40,231 nucleotides of DNA from Akkermansiaceae bacterium. GTDB taxonomy: Bacteria; Verrucomicrobiota; Verrucomicrobiia; Verrucomicrobiales; Akkermansiaceae. The translations under genes were made by a program, and so were the position numbers. Below, one piece after another: positions 33,717 through 40,231 of this stretch (positions within the stretch are counted from its first letter, which is position 1; each line of letters starts with the position of its first letter). The stretch is from the NCBI GenBank assembly GCA_013041925.1, contig JABDRB010000004.1, forward strand, positions 1-40,231. Reading direction: 5' to 3'. The notes beneath the pieces are model-generated. The model saw nothing but the letters and a program-made list of their open reading frames with translations. It made no database searches and was not told the DNA's origin.

Positions 33717-34415
33717 ATGATGACCAAAATCCCTGACCTGCCTGAAGATGAGCGGCCCCGCGAGCGGCTTGCCCGGCTTGGTGCCGCCGCCATCAGCGAT
33801 GCCGAGCTGCTGGCCATCTTTCTGCGTGTCGGGGTGAAGGGAGCCAGCGCCATTGAAGTCGGGAGACAACTGATCCGTAAACACGGCAGCCTCACCGAGT
33901 TGGGCGGGCTCAGTGTGAACGAGCTTTCCAGAGAACATGGACTTGGCCCAGCCAAGGCCGCTCAGCTGATGGCCGCATTCGAGTTGGGTGCGCGCTGTGC
34001 TAACGAGAAAATGACCCGGGTGCCGATGAATAGCGCCGAGTCGATCTATGAAGTGATGGCACCACGCCTGGCCCATGAAAGTATCGAGTATGTGCTGATT
34101 ATCTTGTTAGATAGTAAGCTGCGAGCCACGCGCACCATTGAGCTGAGTAAGGGGAATATCGATACCGCACTGTGCGAGCCGCGCGATGTGCTGCATCATG
34201 TGATCATCAACCAAGCGTCTTCGTTTGTGTTGGTGCACAACCATCCATCAGGTGATCCGAGCCCGAGTCGGCAAGACATTGTGTTAACCCGAAAAATACG
34301 CGAAGCGAGTGATATGATGCGAGTTCGATTTGTCGACCACATGATCATTGGTCGGCCATCGGATGCGTATAAGAGCCCCTATTACTCGTTTGCGGGTGCT
34401 GGGGTTTTATCTTGA
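33717..34415 (+). CDS. radC: RadC-like JAB-domain protein
   Basis: The 232-residue protein has an N-terminal helix-hairpin-helix-like part (DERPRERLARLGAAAISDAE, LSREHGLGPAKAAQLMAA) and a JAB/MPN domain with VHNHPSGDPSPSRQD (His174, His176, Asp187), the metal-binding JAMM motif. RadC was once linked to DNA repair, but its actual activity is unclear, and the domain may be a protease or nuclease regulator. Intact. Two Met codons stand at the start, the second equally possible. It ends 6 bases from the convergent rhodanese gene. Confidence 0.93.
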   Translation: MMTKIPDLPEDERPRERLARLGAAAISDAELLAIFLRVGVKGASAIEVGRQLIRKHGSLTELGGLSVNELSREHGLGPAKAAQLMAAFELGARCANEKMTRVPMNSAESIYEVMAPRLAHESIEYVLIILLDSKLRATRTIELSKGNIDTALCEPRDVLHHVIINQASSFVLVHNHPSGDPSPSRQDIVLTRKIREASDMMRVRFVDHMIIGRPSDAYKSPYYSFAGAGVLS

Positions 34416-34421
34416 GGGTCA

Positions 34422-34853
34422 CTATTTTTCCACGGGGTTTCCAGAGGCTTGCCAGGCGTTGAATCCTCCTTCGAGGTGATAGATCGTGCCGAAGGGGTGT
34501 TTTTTGAATGTTTCAAGCGACTTGCGGCTGCGATTACCGCTGCGGCAGTAGAGGATGTATGCAGGGCGTTTATCGAGTTTGTCGATGTTGTCGGCAAAAC
34601 GAGGTGATTTAAAATCGATGTTGGTCGAGCCTTTGATGTGGCCTGCTGCAAACTCGGCGGGTGTGCGCAGATCTAGAATTTGGATGTTGGAGGTTTGGGT
34701 GATGAGTTCCATCATCGCGGTGGCATCGACGGGTTTGACCGTCGATCCCAAGGGTGGCTGGTCCGCTTGAGATGTGTTTTTTGGCAGGGATGGATTTTTG
34801 CATGCGCTGAGAAAAACCAGAGGCATGAGGGCGATGATGGTGAAAATACGCAT
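34422..34853 (-). CDS. Rhodanese-domain lipoprotein
   Basis: The 143-residue product begins MRIFTIIALMPLVFLSACKN with the lipobox LSAC, so Cys18 is the likely lipid anchor. After a linker comes one rhodanese domain with ILDLRTPAEFAAGHIKGSTN and the active-site loop YCRSGNRS, catalytic Cys103. It probably transfers or binds sulfane sulfur in the periplasm; the acceptor is unknown. It is divergent from lpxA with an inverted repeat between them. Confidence 0.9.
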   Translation of the reverse strand: MRIFTIIALMPLVFLSACKNPSLPKNTSQADQPPLGSTVKPVDATAMMELITQTSNIQILDLRTPAEFAAGHIKGSTNIDFKSPRFADNIDKLDKRPAYILYCRSGNRSRKSLETFKKHPFGTIYHLEGGFNAWQASGNPVEK

Positions 34854-34882
34854 AGGGTAAGTCTAGGTGAGAACTGATTTAA

Positions 34883-34910
34883 GATCAAGATAAAGAATTG
34901 GATCTTGATC
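34883..34910. promoter_or_regulatory. Inverted repeat between the rhodanese gene and lpxA
   Basis: GATCAAGAT (34883-34891) and ATCTTGATC (34902-34910) are perfect 9-bp reverse complements with a 10-base spacer. They lie centrally in the 120-base divergent region, 30 bases from the rhodanese start and 64 from the lpxA start. An operator for one or both promoters is likely; a hairpin is the alternative. Confidence 0.5.
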
Positions 34911-34973
34911 GAGGTGACATGGTAGTGGCTATTTAGCGTTGGAAATTCTCATTGGGGTCGTTATGGTTTTTTT

Positions 34974-35750
34974 ATGCCTGAGATACATGCGACTGCGATT
35001 GTTAGCGAGAGTGCCCGCCTTGCGGAGGATGTGACGGTGGGGCCGTTTGCGATGATCGATGCTGGGGTGGAAATAGGCCGCGGGTGCACGGTGGGTGGTC
35101 ATGCGTGGATTACGGGAGGCACGGTGATGGGGACGGGTAATGCGATTGGCTATGGAACGATCATTGGCGCGGACCCGCAAGATAACTCGTTTGACCCTGC
35201 GACAAAATGTAACGTGGTGATTGGAAAAGATAACCGGATTCGTGAGTATGTGACGATTCACCGGAGTGCCTCTGCTGGTGGTAGCACCACGGTGGGTGAT
35301 TCAAATTTTTTGATGACGGGTGTGCATTTGGGGCACGATGTGCAGATGGGTAACCATAATAATTTGGCCAACAACGTTTTGCTGGCGGGTCATATTGTAT
35401 TAGGGGATTATATTTTTCTCGGTGGCGGTGGTGGTTTCCATCAATTTATCCAGATTGGGGATTATGCGATTGTGCAAGGTAATGCGGTGGTGAGCCGTGA
35501 CGTCCCGCCGTTTTGTATGGCGCATGGTCGCAATGCATTGGCTGGGCTCAATGTGATTGGTCTTCGGCGTGGTGGGTTTACCGCTGAGGAGAGAAGGGAT
35601 ATCAAGCGTGCCTATCAATTGCTTTTTCGTGGCGGCGGTAACCTGTCCGAGGCATTGATTGAATCTGGCCAAAGAGAGTGGTCGGACGGGGCACGGAAAT
35701 TATTGGACGCGGCAAGGTTGCCATCTCGTAAGGGGATGATGACGGGATAG
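34974..35750 (+). CDS. lpxA: UDP-N-acetylglucosamine O-acyltransferase
   Basis: LpxA attaches a hydroxyacyl chain from ACP to UDP-GlcNAc, the first step of lipid A synthesis, in the cytoplasm. The 258-residue protein shows left-handed beta-helix hexapeptide repeats (VTVGPF, VEIGRG, IVLGDY and others). Catalytic His121 is in VHLGHDVQMGNHNNLANN, matching His125 of the E. coli enzyme. FCMAHGRNALAGLNVIGLRR and the C-terminal helices are typical. Length is normal. No other lpx gene is adjacent, unlike the proteobacterial lpxD-fabZ-lpxA-lpxB order. It shows that the organism has an outer membrane with lipid A. Confidence 0.95.
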   Translation: MPEIHATAIVSESARLAEDVTVGPFAMIDAGVEIGRGCTVGGHAWITGGTVMGTGNAIGYGTIIGADPQDNSFDPATKCNVVIGKDNRIREYVTIHRSASAGGSTTVGDSNFLMTGVHLGHDVQMGNHNNLANNVLLAGHIVLGDYIFLGGGGGFHQFIQIGDYAIVQGNAVVSRDVPPFCMAHGRNALAGLNVIGLRRGGFTAEERRDIKRAYQLLFRGGGNLSEALIESGQREWSDGARKLLDAARLPSRKGMMTG

Positions 35751-35792
35751 CCAGCTATTTGGCGGCGAAGATATCAAACTGCTGGTGACAAA

Positions 35793-36407
35793 CTACCAGG
35801 AGCGTTTGTAGTTCAAGATCCCCTCGCCAATACCTTCTGCGATCGATTGGCGAAACCAGGCTTTTTTCATGCGGCTTCGTTCGCGGCGGTTGGTGACAAA
35901 GCCGCATTCAACGAGGATGGAGGGATGTTTTGAGTGACGGATGACGTAGAACTTTGCGTGTTTCACACCACGGTTTGGGGTGCGGAGTTTACGCATCATG
36001 GAAGATTGCACATGGGTGGCGAGTTTTTTGCTTTTGCTGCTGTAATAATAGGTTTCGAGCCCCAGGGTGTCACGTTTCCACGTGCTGTTGTAGTGGACGC
36101 TGACGAAGATTGATTTGCTGTAGCGGTTTCCGTAGCTGGCGCGGCCGGGCAGGGAGATGAAGACGTCGCTACGGCGTGTCATCTTGGTGCGAATGCCCTT
36201 GGATTTGAGGTAGTGTTCGAGTCTGAGTGCGGTATCGAGTGCGAGGTGTTTTTCGTAGACCAAGCCGTGGTGGCCACCTCGGTCGTGCCCGCCGTGTCCG
36301 GGGTCGATGATGACGTAGCGGAAACTCTTGGCCTGCAGTGCCCCGGTCAGGACGGTCAGCGTCAGGGTGACCGCGATGAGAAGCCGGTGCGATAAGGGGA
36401 AAGTCAT
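35793..36407 (-). CDS. N-acetylmuramoyl-L-alanine amidase (Amidase_3)
   Basis: This Zn enzyme cuts the bond between MurNAc and the peptide stem. The 204-residue protein has a signal peptide (MTFPLSHRLLIAVTLTLTVL ending near LQA) and the catalytic set: His38 in DPGHGG, Glu52 in YEKHLAL, His105 in FVSVHYN and Glu167 in ILVECGFVTN. It has no AMIN or cell-wall-binding domain, so it is a minimal form. It closes a minus-strand cluster that includes the beta-sandwich protein 87 bases upstream. Confidence 0.93.
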   Translation of the reverse strand: MTFPLSHRLLIAVTLTLTVLTGALQAKSFRYVIIDPGHGGHDRGGHHGLVYEKHLALDTALRLEHYLKSKGIRTKMTRRSDVFISLPGRASYGNRYSKSIFVSVHYNSTWKRDTLGLETYYYSSKSKKLATHVQSSMMRKLRTPNRGVKHAKFYVIRHSKHPSILVECGFVTNRRERSRMKKAWFRQSIAEGIGEGILNYKRSW

Positions 36408-36494
36408 TCGTGGGTGTGGTTGGCTAGGTGTGTGTGTGGCTGACGGTGGCGGGCGCTGCTGGGTTATTGAGGGGTTGAGTGACTGCTAGATGGA

Positions 36495-37400
36495 TTACCG
36501 ATAGACAAAGGGAGGCCTTTCGGAAATGTTGTGGATTTTTTTGCGTTGAGCGGCTTCGGCGCTTGGGTTGTAGGGGATACTACCTGCGACGCGGACTTCG
36601 CCGTTTCCGAAGGTGATGAGGCGCGGGTCACCGGTCGCGCCACGTTTGTGGTGGTCGATGGAGATGATCTTGCCGCTGGGTGAGATGCAGGTGTGGGTGA
36701 AGAAGTTGGGTTTGACCTGATAGATTGCGTGCATATTATTGACGCGGTCGAGGGTGCCGGTGGGTTTACGGAATGTGAGGATTTTCCCTAGTGGGATGGT
36801 CGCGATATTTCGGCCATTGTTGGCGGATGACACCTGGGCGAAGAGTTCCATGGATCGGTTGGCTGAGAAGGTGAGGAGTTTGTATTCGCGGATTTCTCCT
36901 GGTGCGTTGGGGACGCCAGCGCGTTGGAGCCAAGCGGTTCTGCCGTTGGTGATGGTGAATCGAGAGCGATTTGAGCTGAAGCCGTTGCGGGTGGGGCCGG
37001 GCATATTGACGGAGGCGGTGCAAACGTAGTTCCCCATATTACCGAGCGAGTAGGTGCTGCTCAGGGAGATCGTGCGAGCGACGGTTTGTCCTGCGGGGAT
37101 GACGACGGCTTTGTAGTTGATGCTGCGGGCGGTGGGGATGACGCGGCCGCTGGCTGTGAGGTGGAAGTTAAGCCATGCGCGTTGGTTATTGCCTTTTAAG
37201 ATGAGTTCACGGCCGGCGTGATTGGTGATGTAGACGGTGGCGCTGACGGGCTCGTTGAGGATGTAGTTGGATTTATTCATCTGCATGCGGACCGCGACTT
37301 GGGCGTGTGCCTGAGTCAGGCCGAGGGTGATCATTGCCAGTAGTGCCCAGAGTGCGAGGAGGTGCTGGTGATTTGGCTGGAATCGTTGGTGGTGGTTCAT
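36495..37400 (-). CDS. Secreted beta-sandwich hypothetical protein (301 aa)
   Basis: The ATG at 37400 gives MNHHQRFQPNHQHLLALWAL, a signal anchor with cleavage likely after AHAQ; a longer frame upstream overlaps the preceding gene and is rejected. Residues about 35-135 (VRMQMNKSNYILNEPVSATV, YITNHAGRELIL) resemble an Ig-like intracellular proteinase inhibitor (BsuPI-like) domain. The rest is strands with no motif I know. It lies 31 bases after the kinase-SUMF1 gene and before the amidase gene, so it is presumably an envelope protein in the same operon. Confidence 0.7.
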   Translation of the reverse strand: MNHHQRFQPNHQHLLALWALLAMITLGLTQAHAQVAVRMQMNKSNYILNEPVSATVYITNHAGRELILKGNNQRAWLNFHLTASGRVIPTARSINYKAVVIPAGQTVARTISLSSTYSLGNMGNYVCTASVNMPGPTRNGFSSNRSRFTITNGRTAWLQRAGVPNAPGEIREYKLLTFSANRSMELFAQVSSANNGRNIATIPLGKILTFRKPTGTLDRVNNMHAIYQVKPNFFTHTCISPSGKIISIDHHKRGATGDPRLITFGNGEVRVAGSIPYNPSAEAAQRKKIHNISERPPFVYR

Positions 37401-37431
37401 AGGTGATGGTCTTTTGAGAGGTGAGGAGGAA

Positions 37432-38949
37432 TTAATTCTCTTGGGGAGAGGTGCTGAAGGTGCGGAATCCGAGATCAGCTCTGCGCAGGTTACGGCTTTC
37501 GACCCATTCGCGGGCGCGGGCACCGTGTTGGGGGCGCAGGTAGGATGCGCCGCTGATGATGTAGCGGGCGGGCATGGATGGGGTGGCGGGGTCGAGGGTT
37601 CGCTTGCGCATCCACTCGCTGACGTTTCCGGCTAACCCGAAGATGCCGAGATTCGTTTGCTCAGCTTGATCGACGGGTAACCAGGCGGTGCCGACGAGTT
37701 TGCTGGGGTCGCTACCTGCTGAGCAGGCGGCATACCACTCATCTCGGGTGGGGAGTCGACGTCCTTTCCACTCGGCGTAGGCGTAAGCGTCCCACCAGTC
37801 GACGCCTACCACGGGGTAGTTGAGATCGACATCGAGCTGATGCCATAAGTGTCCATCTTTGGCGGCGGCGTAGAGGTTGTCCCAGTCGTCCGGGTGATGG
37901 GAGGGTTTATTGTTTGGTTGGTCCTCGTGTTGGTAGGCGGTTTTTCGATCGTCGCTGAGGATGTTGAGGGCTTGAAGGAACTTTGCGTATTCTCCGATGG
38001 TTACCTCATGGGCGTCGATCCAGCATTCACGTAGCTTGATGGGAACTCCGTCGGGGCCTGGGTAATGGCCTGCGGGGACTCGGACCATGTCGGAGATTTT
38101 ACGTTCCTTGGGCACGGTTTTTTGTGAGGAAAAGTAATAGATGAGGGCAACTAGGGTGCAGGAGATGGCGATGGCGGAGACGGTTTTGGCGATGCCTGCG
38201 GATGAGATGGCGGACGGCATCCGCATGGTCGGGCTTTGGATTTGGTTGTGATCTTTGGGTTCGGTGAGTTGCCGTTCCACCTCGTCGGAGAGATTATAGA
38301 TTTGTGTCCAAGTGAGTGGGATATCCCGCTCAAGGTCCGCCATGAAATCGAGCAGGGACCCGGTGCGTGTCGAGCCAGGTTGGCCAGGTTCGAGGAGGTC
38401 ATGGAGGAGATGGCCGATGAGGTGTTTGTCTTGGGTGGCGATTTGGGGGTTGGCCTCGCCGCTGATGGCAATATTGGTTAGTCGGCAGTGGAAATTGTCA
38501 TCGATAAAAACGTGGTGGGATTGGAGAGGGTGGGTGGCGATCTTCTGGCTTTCAAGGTAGGTGAAGGCGCCGGCGATATTGCGGATGATGCGGACGGCAT
38601 GGAGGGGAGAGAGACTTGACCCTTGATGATGGATGCTTTCGAGGGTGGTACCATGGAGCTTTTCCATGGCGGAGAAACACTCAGTGTCATTGATGACGGC
38701 CTCCAAGACGGAGCCGATGAGAGGGTGGTCGACGGAGGCTTTGACGCGGACGTCGTTGGTGAATTGTGTTCTTAATGGGATATCTGCCTTGAGATGGTGG
38801 GCGAGGCTGCAGAGAACGACCTCACGTTGGACGGAAACCTGCGTCGCTGAGTAGCTCAGGGTGCGGGCTCCCTCGGCGATGATGTCGCCAATGAGGTAGT
38901 CCCCGGTTTGAGATCCTTTGATGAAAGGTTGATGCGTTTCCTCTGGCAT
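37432..38949 (-). CDS. Degenerate kinase domain fused through a membrane segment to a SUMF1 domain
   Basis: The 505-residue protein has a kinase-fold region at about 16-230 with no functional motifs. No conserved VAIK Lys is visible, the HRD-loop position reads THPLQSHHVFID (139-150) and the DFG position reads LTNIA. One transmembrane helix lies at about 254-273. A SUMF1/FGE-sulfatase domain follows (285-498: VRVPAGHYPGPDG, GVDWWDAYAYAEWKGRRLPT, LAGNVSEW, ISGASYL). The paired Cys of active aerobic FGE near the C-terminus are absent, so it should not make formylglycine. It probably binds ligands in the periplasm. It lies 101 bases after the TPR-like gene and 31 bases before the beta-sandwich gene. 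Confidence 0.85.
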   Translation of the reverse strand: MPEETHQPFIKGSQTGDYLIGDIIAEGARTLSYSATQVSVQREVVLCSLAHHLKADIPLRTQFTNDVRVKASVDHPLIGSVLEAVINDTECFSAMEKLHGTTLESIHHQGSSLSPLHAVRIIRNIAGAFTYLESQKIATHPLQSHHVFIDDNFHCRLTNIAISGEANPQIATQDKHLIGHLLHDLLEPGQPGSTRTGSLLDFMADLERDIPLTWTQIYNLSDEVERQLTEPKDHNQIQSPTMRMPSAISSAGIAKTVSAIAISCTLVALIYYFSSQKTVPKERKISDMVRVPAGHYPGPDGVPIKLRECWIDAHEVTIGEYAKFLQALNILSDDRKTAYQHEDQPNNKPSHHPDDWDNLYAAAKDGHLWHQLDVDLNYPVVGVDWWDAYAYAEWKGRRLPTRDEWYAACSAGSDPSKLVGTAWLPVDQAEQTNLGIFGLAGNVSEWMRKRTLDPATPSMPARYIISGASYLRPQHGARAREWVESRNLRRADLGFRTFSTSPQEN

Positions 38950-39050
38950 GATGGATGGTGATGCTACGCGTGATATGTAGCGTAAATGGGTCGGCAGGCA
39001 ATGGGATTACCTAGGAATTTTGATGATGGGGAAAGTGATTTTCAGGAATG

Positions 39051-40231
39051 CTAGCGTTCGGGTAACGGCGGGAGTGACGGGTTGTTGCCGTAGCCGTGGT
39101 CCTTGCTGGGAAGGAGCGTATCATGTTGATCCGGTAGCCATGGAAGCGGGTTGCTGTCCTGCGGAATGGGACTGAATTTACTGCCGTGCACACTGTGAAG
39201 TCGGCGTGGGTGTGCCTGTTGGTCGATGACTTCCCCTTTATAGAGGAGTTCGACGACGTAGCCATAGAATTCACGTCTGCCGAGCAGATGTTCATCGGCG
39301 AGGTCGGAGGTTGGGACCGTGTAGGAGACATGGAGGCATTCCTCGTTACCGGCATCTTTCCAATCGAGTTTGGGGTCGGCCCAAGACGAATCGATGGTGG
39401 CGCTGGCCGTTGCTTTTTTGATCTCGCCGCCATTGACTTTATCGTAGAAATGGATCTGCACATGCACGTCTGACGGGTTGATGGGTTGGTCGGGGCGGGC
39501 GAGGATGGTGATGGCGACATCGGCTTGCTTGACACCCTCTGGCCCTCTCGACTTGCGAGTTTGCATGGGGCCAATGGAGATGACATTGCGTCTGGCCACT
39601 GCGGTATCCATGCCTTGGGTGAGTTTTGCGGCGGCGAGTTTGAAATATGTCCCTGCGTTGTTGCCCATTTGCTGGATTTTCTGATAATGATCGGCCGCTT
39701 TGATATAGATCCCCATGTCTTCAAAGAGCATGGCTTTTTGATAAGTGACGGCGGGCTCGGTGGGGTCGATACGTTCTGCTTCGTCAAGCTTGAGCATGGC
39801 TCGCATCATATCGCCATCCATGTGCAGGCTGCGGGATTCCTGGACGAGGCGTTCCACGCGAGGGTCCGCGATGGCGGGTAAGTGGTGGGCGGGGGGGGGC
39901 GCGATGATCGCAGGTGAGACCGCTGGATGTGCTGGGATTTGAACGGGTGTGTGATGGTTGGTTGGGGGAGGAAGCGGATTGCCCCCCACACTTGCGAGAA
40001 TTTGAGCCAATGTGCGCGGCTGGATGGGTTTTTGGGGTGGGGTGACCGTGGCTAGCGTGGGTTGTTGTGGAGGTAGTGTGTTGCGGGTGGTGAGTGCGGT
40101 GCCTACGGTGATGAGCTGGGCAAATGCTATGAGCGCCATCAGCCAGCAGGTGATGGTGAAGGTGGGGCGGACGTGCTGAGGTTTGACGGTTGATGGTCCA
40201 TCGGATGGTGCCTGATATGGGGGGGGGGGGG
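39051..40231 (-). CDS. Membrane-anchored TPR-like protein, 5' end cut by window
   Basis: The frame is open from the ATG at 40139 and also through to the window edge. The upstream part (SDGPSTVKPQHVRPTFTITC then WLMALIAF) completes the membrane helix, so the real start is probably beyond 40231. After the helix comes a Pro-rich linker, then TPR-like helices (SRSLHMDGDMMRAMLKLDEA, MLFEDMGIYIKAADHYQKIQ). A beta-rich C-terminal part (HVSYTVPTSDLADEH) may be carbohydrate- or protein-binding. It is the first visible gene of the kinase-SUMF1 / beta-sandwich / amidase cluster. No family name is assigned. Confidence 0.75.
   Translation of the reverse strand, partial: PPPPYQAPSDGPSTVKPQHVRPTFTITCWLMALIAFAQLITVGTALTTRNTLPPQQPTLATVTPPQKPIQPRTLAQILASVGGNPLPPPTNHHTPVQIPAHPAVSPAIIAPPPAHHLPAIADPRVERLVQESRSLHMDGDMMRAMLKLDEAERIDPTEPAVTYQKAMLFEDMGIYIKAADHYQKIQQMGNNAGTYFKLAAAKLTQGMDTAVARRNVISIGPMQTRKSRGPEGVKQADVAITILARPDQPINPSDVHVQIHFYDKVNGGEIKKATASATIDSSWADPKLDWKDAGNEECLHVSYTVPTSDLADEHLLGRREFYGYVVELLYKGEVIDQQAHPRRLHSVHGSKFSPIPQDSNPLPWLPDQHDTLLPSKDHGYGNNPSLPPLPER
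40219..40231. repeat. Run of 13 G at the window end
   Basis: The last 13 bases are all G and fall in the open frame of the TPR-like gene (a run of Pro codons on the minus strand). The window ending exactly in the run suggests a contig end caused by sequencing or assembly failure. A phase-variable tract is the less likely alternative. Confidence 0.6.

Noticed and set aside
37432-38949. SUMF1 domain as the formylglycine-generating enzyme for the sulfatase at 10884
   Set aside because: The FGE cysteine pair is missing and the domain is fused to a kinase-like membrane protein, so it cannot be assumed to activate sulfatases.
1-40231. CRISPR arrays, tRNA or rRNA genes
   Set aside because: No regularly spaced repeats of CRISPR form and no cloverleaf or rRNA sequence was recognised in reading both strands by eye; a tRNAscan or Infernal run would be decisive.

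Overview
The window reads as a chromosomal segment of a Gram-negative bacterium of the Planctomycetota-Verrucomicrobiota group, most likely a marine or aquatic member of Verrucomicrobiales. This is inferred from gene content only: lpxA (outer membrane), a B12-dependent ribonucleotide reductase, a secreted sulfatase, a diheme propeller protein of the HzsA-like type, kinase-like proteins fused to TPR or SUMF1 domains, and the tail of a REP-associated-type transposase. No rRNA, tRNA or CRISPR array was found.

Region 1, about 1-10.9 kb, looks accessory. It starts with a transposase tail followed by three TGACCCCTTTT repeats. A Fic AMP-transferase with an operator-like palindrome, a DUF4143-type AAA ATPase and an AT-rich PLD/SF2-helicase/DUF3427 protein follow. 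Then comes a minus-strand run of four small proteins plus a vWA protein, and a secreted-protein pair. The region ends at a decayed IS3-type transposase fragment. Two related structured leader sequences lie on the minus strand, upstream of the small-protein/vWA run (8551-8636) and of the secreted-protein pair (10127-10221). The second has P1-P4 helices and sequence words typical of SAM-I/IV riboswitches, and a strong terminator-like hairpin follows it. This operon-plus-leader arrangement is the best candidate here for something undescribed.

Region 2, about 10.9-25.1 kb, carries a sulfatase, a 1421-residue diheme/beta-propeller protein, a CPA1 Na+/H+ antiporter with a small basic protein, a membrane pseudokinase with TPR-like repeats, an S10 serine carboxypeptidase, a histone-deacetylase-family amidohydrolase and a hypothetical protein.

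Region 3, about 25.1-34.9 kb, is housekeeping: nrdJ, an SH3-like secreted protein, a CreBC-like two-component system, an FKBP-type isomerase with a clear terminator, a UPF0173 hydrolase, ispF, radC and a rhodanese lipoprotein.

Region 4, about 34.9-40.2 kb, concerns the envelope. It has lpxA, then a minus-strand cluster of a membrane-anchored TPR-like protein (cut by the window edge), a degenerate kinase-SUMF1 fusion, a secreted beta-sandwich protein and an N-acetylmuramoyl-L-alanine amidase. The window stops inside a run of 13 G, which looks like a contig end.

Many genes have obvious in-frame extensions upstream of the true start. Starts were chosen by signal peptide, family N-terminus or first ATG, and the choice is stated in each entry.
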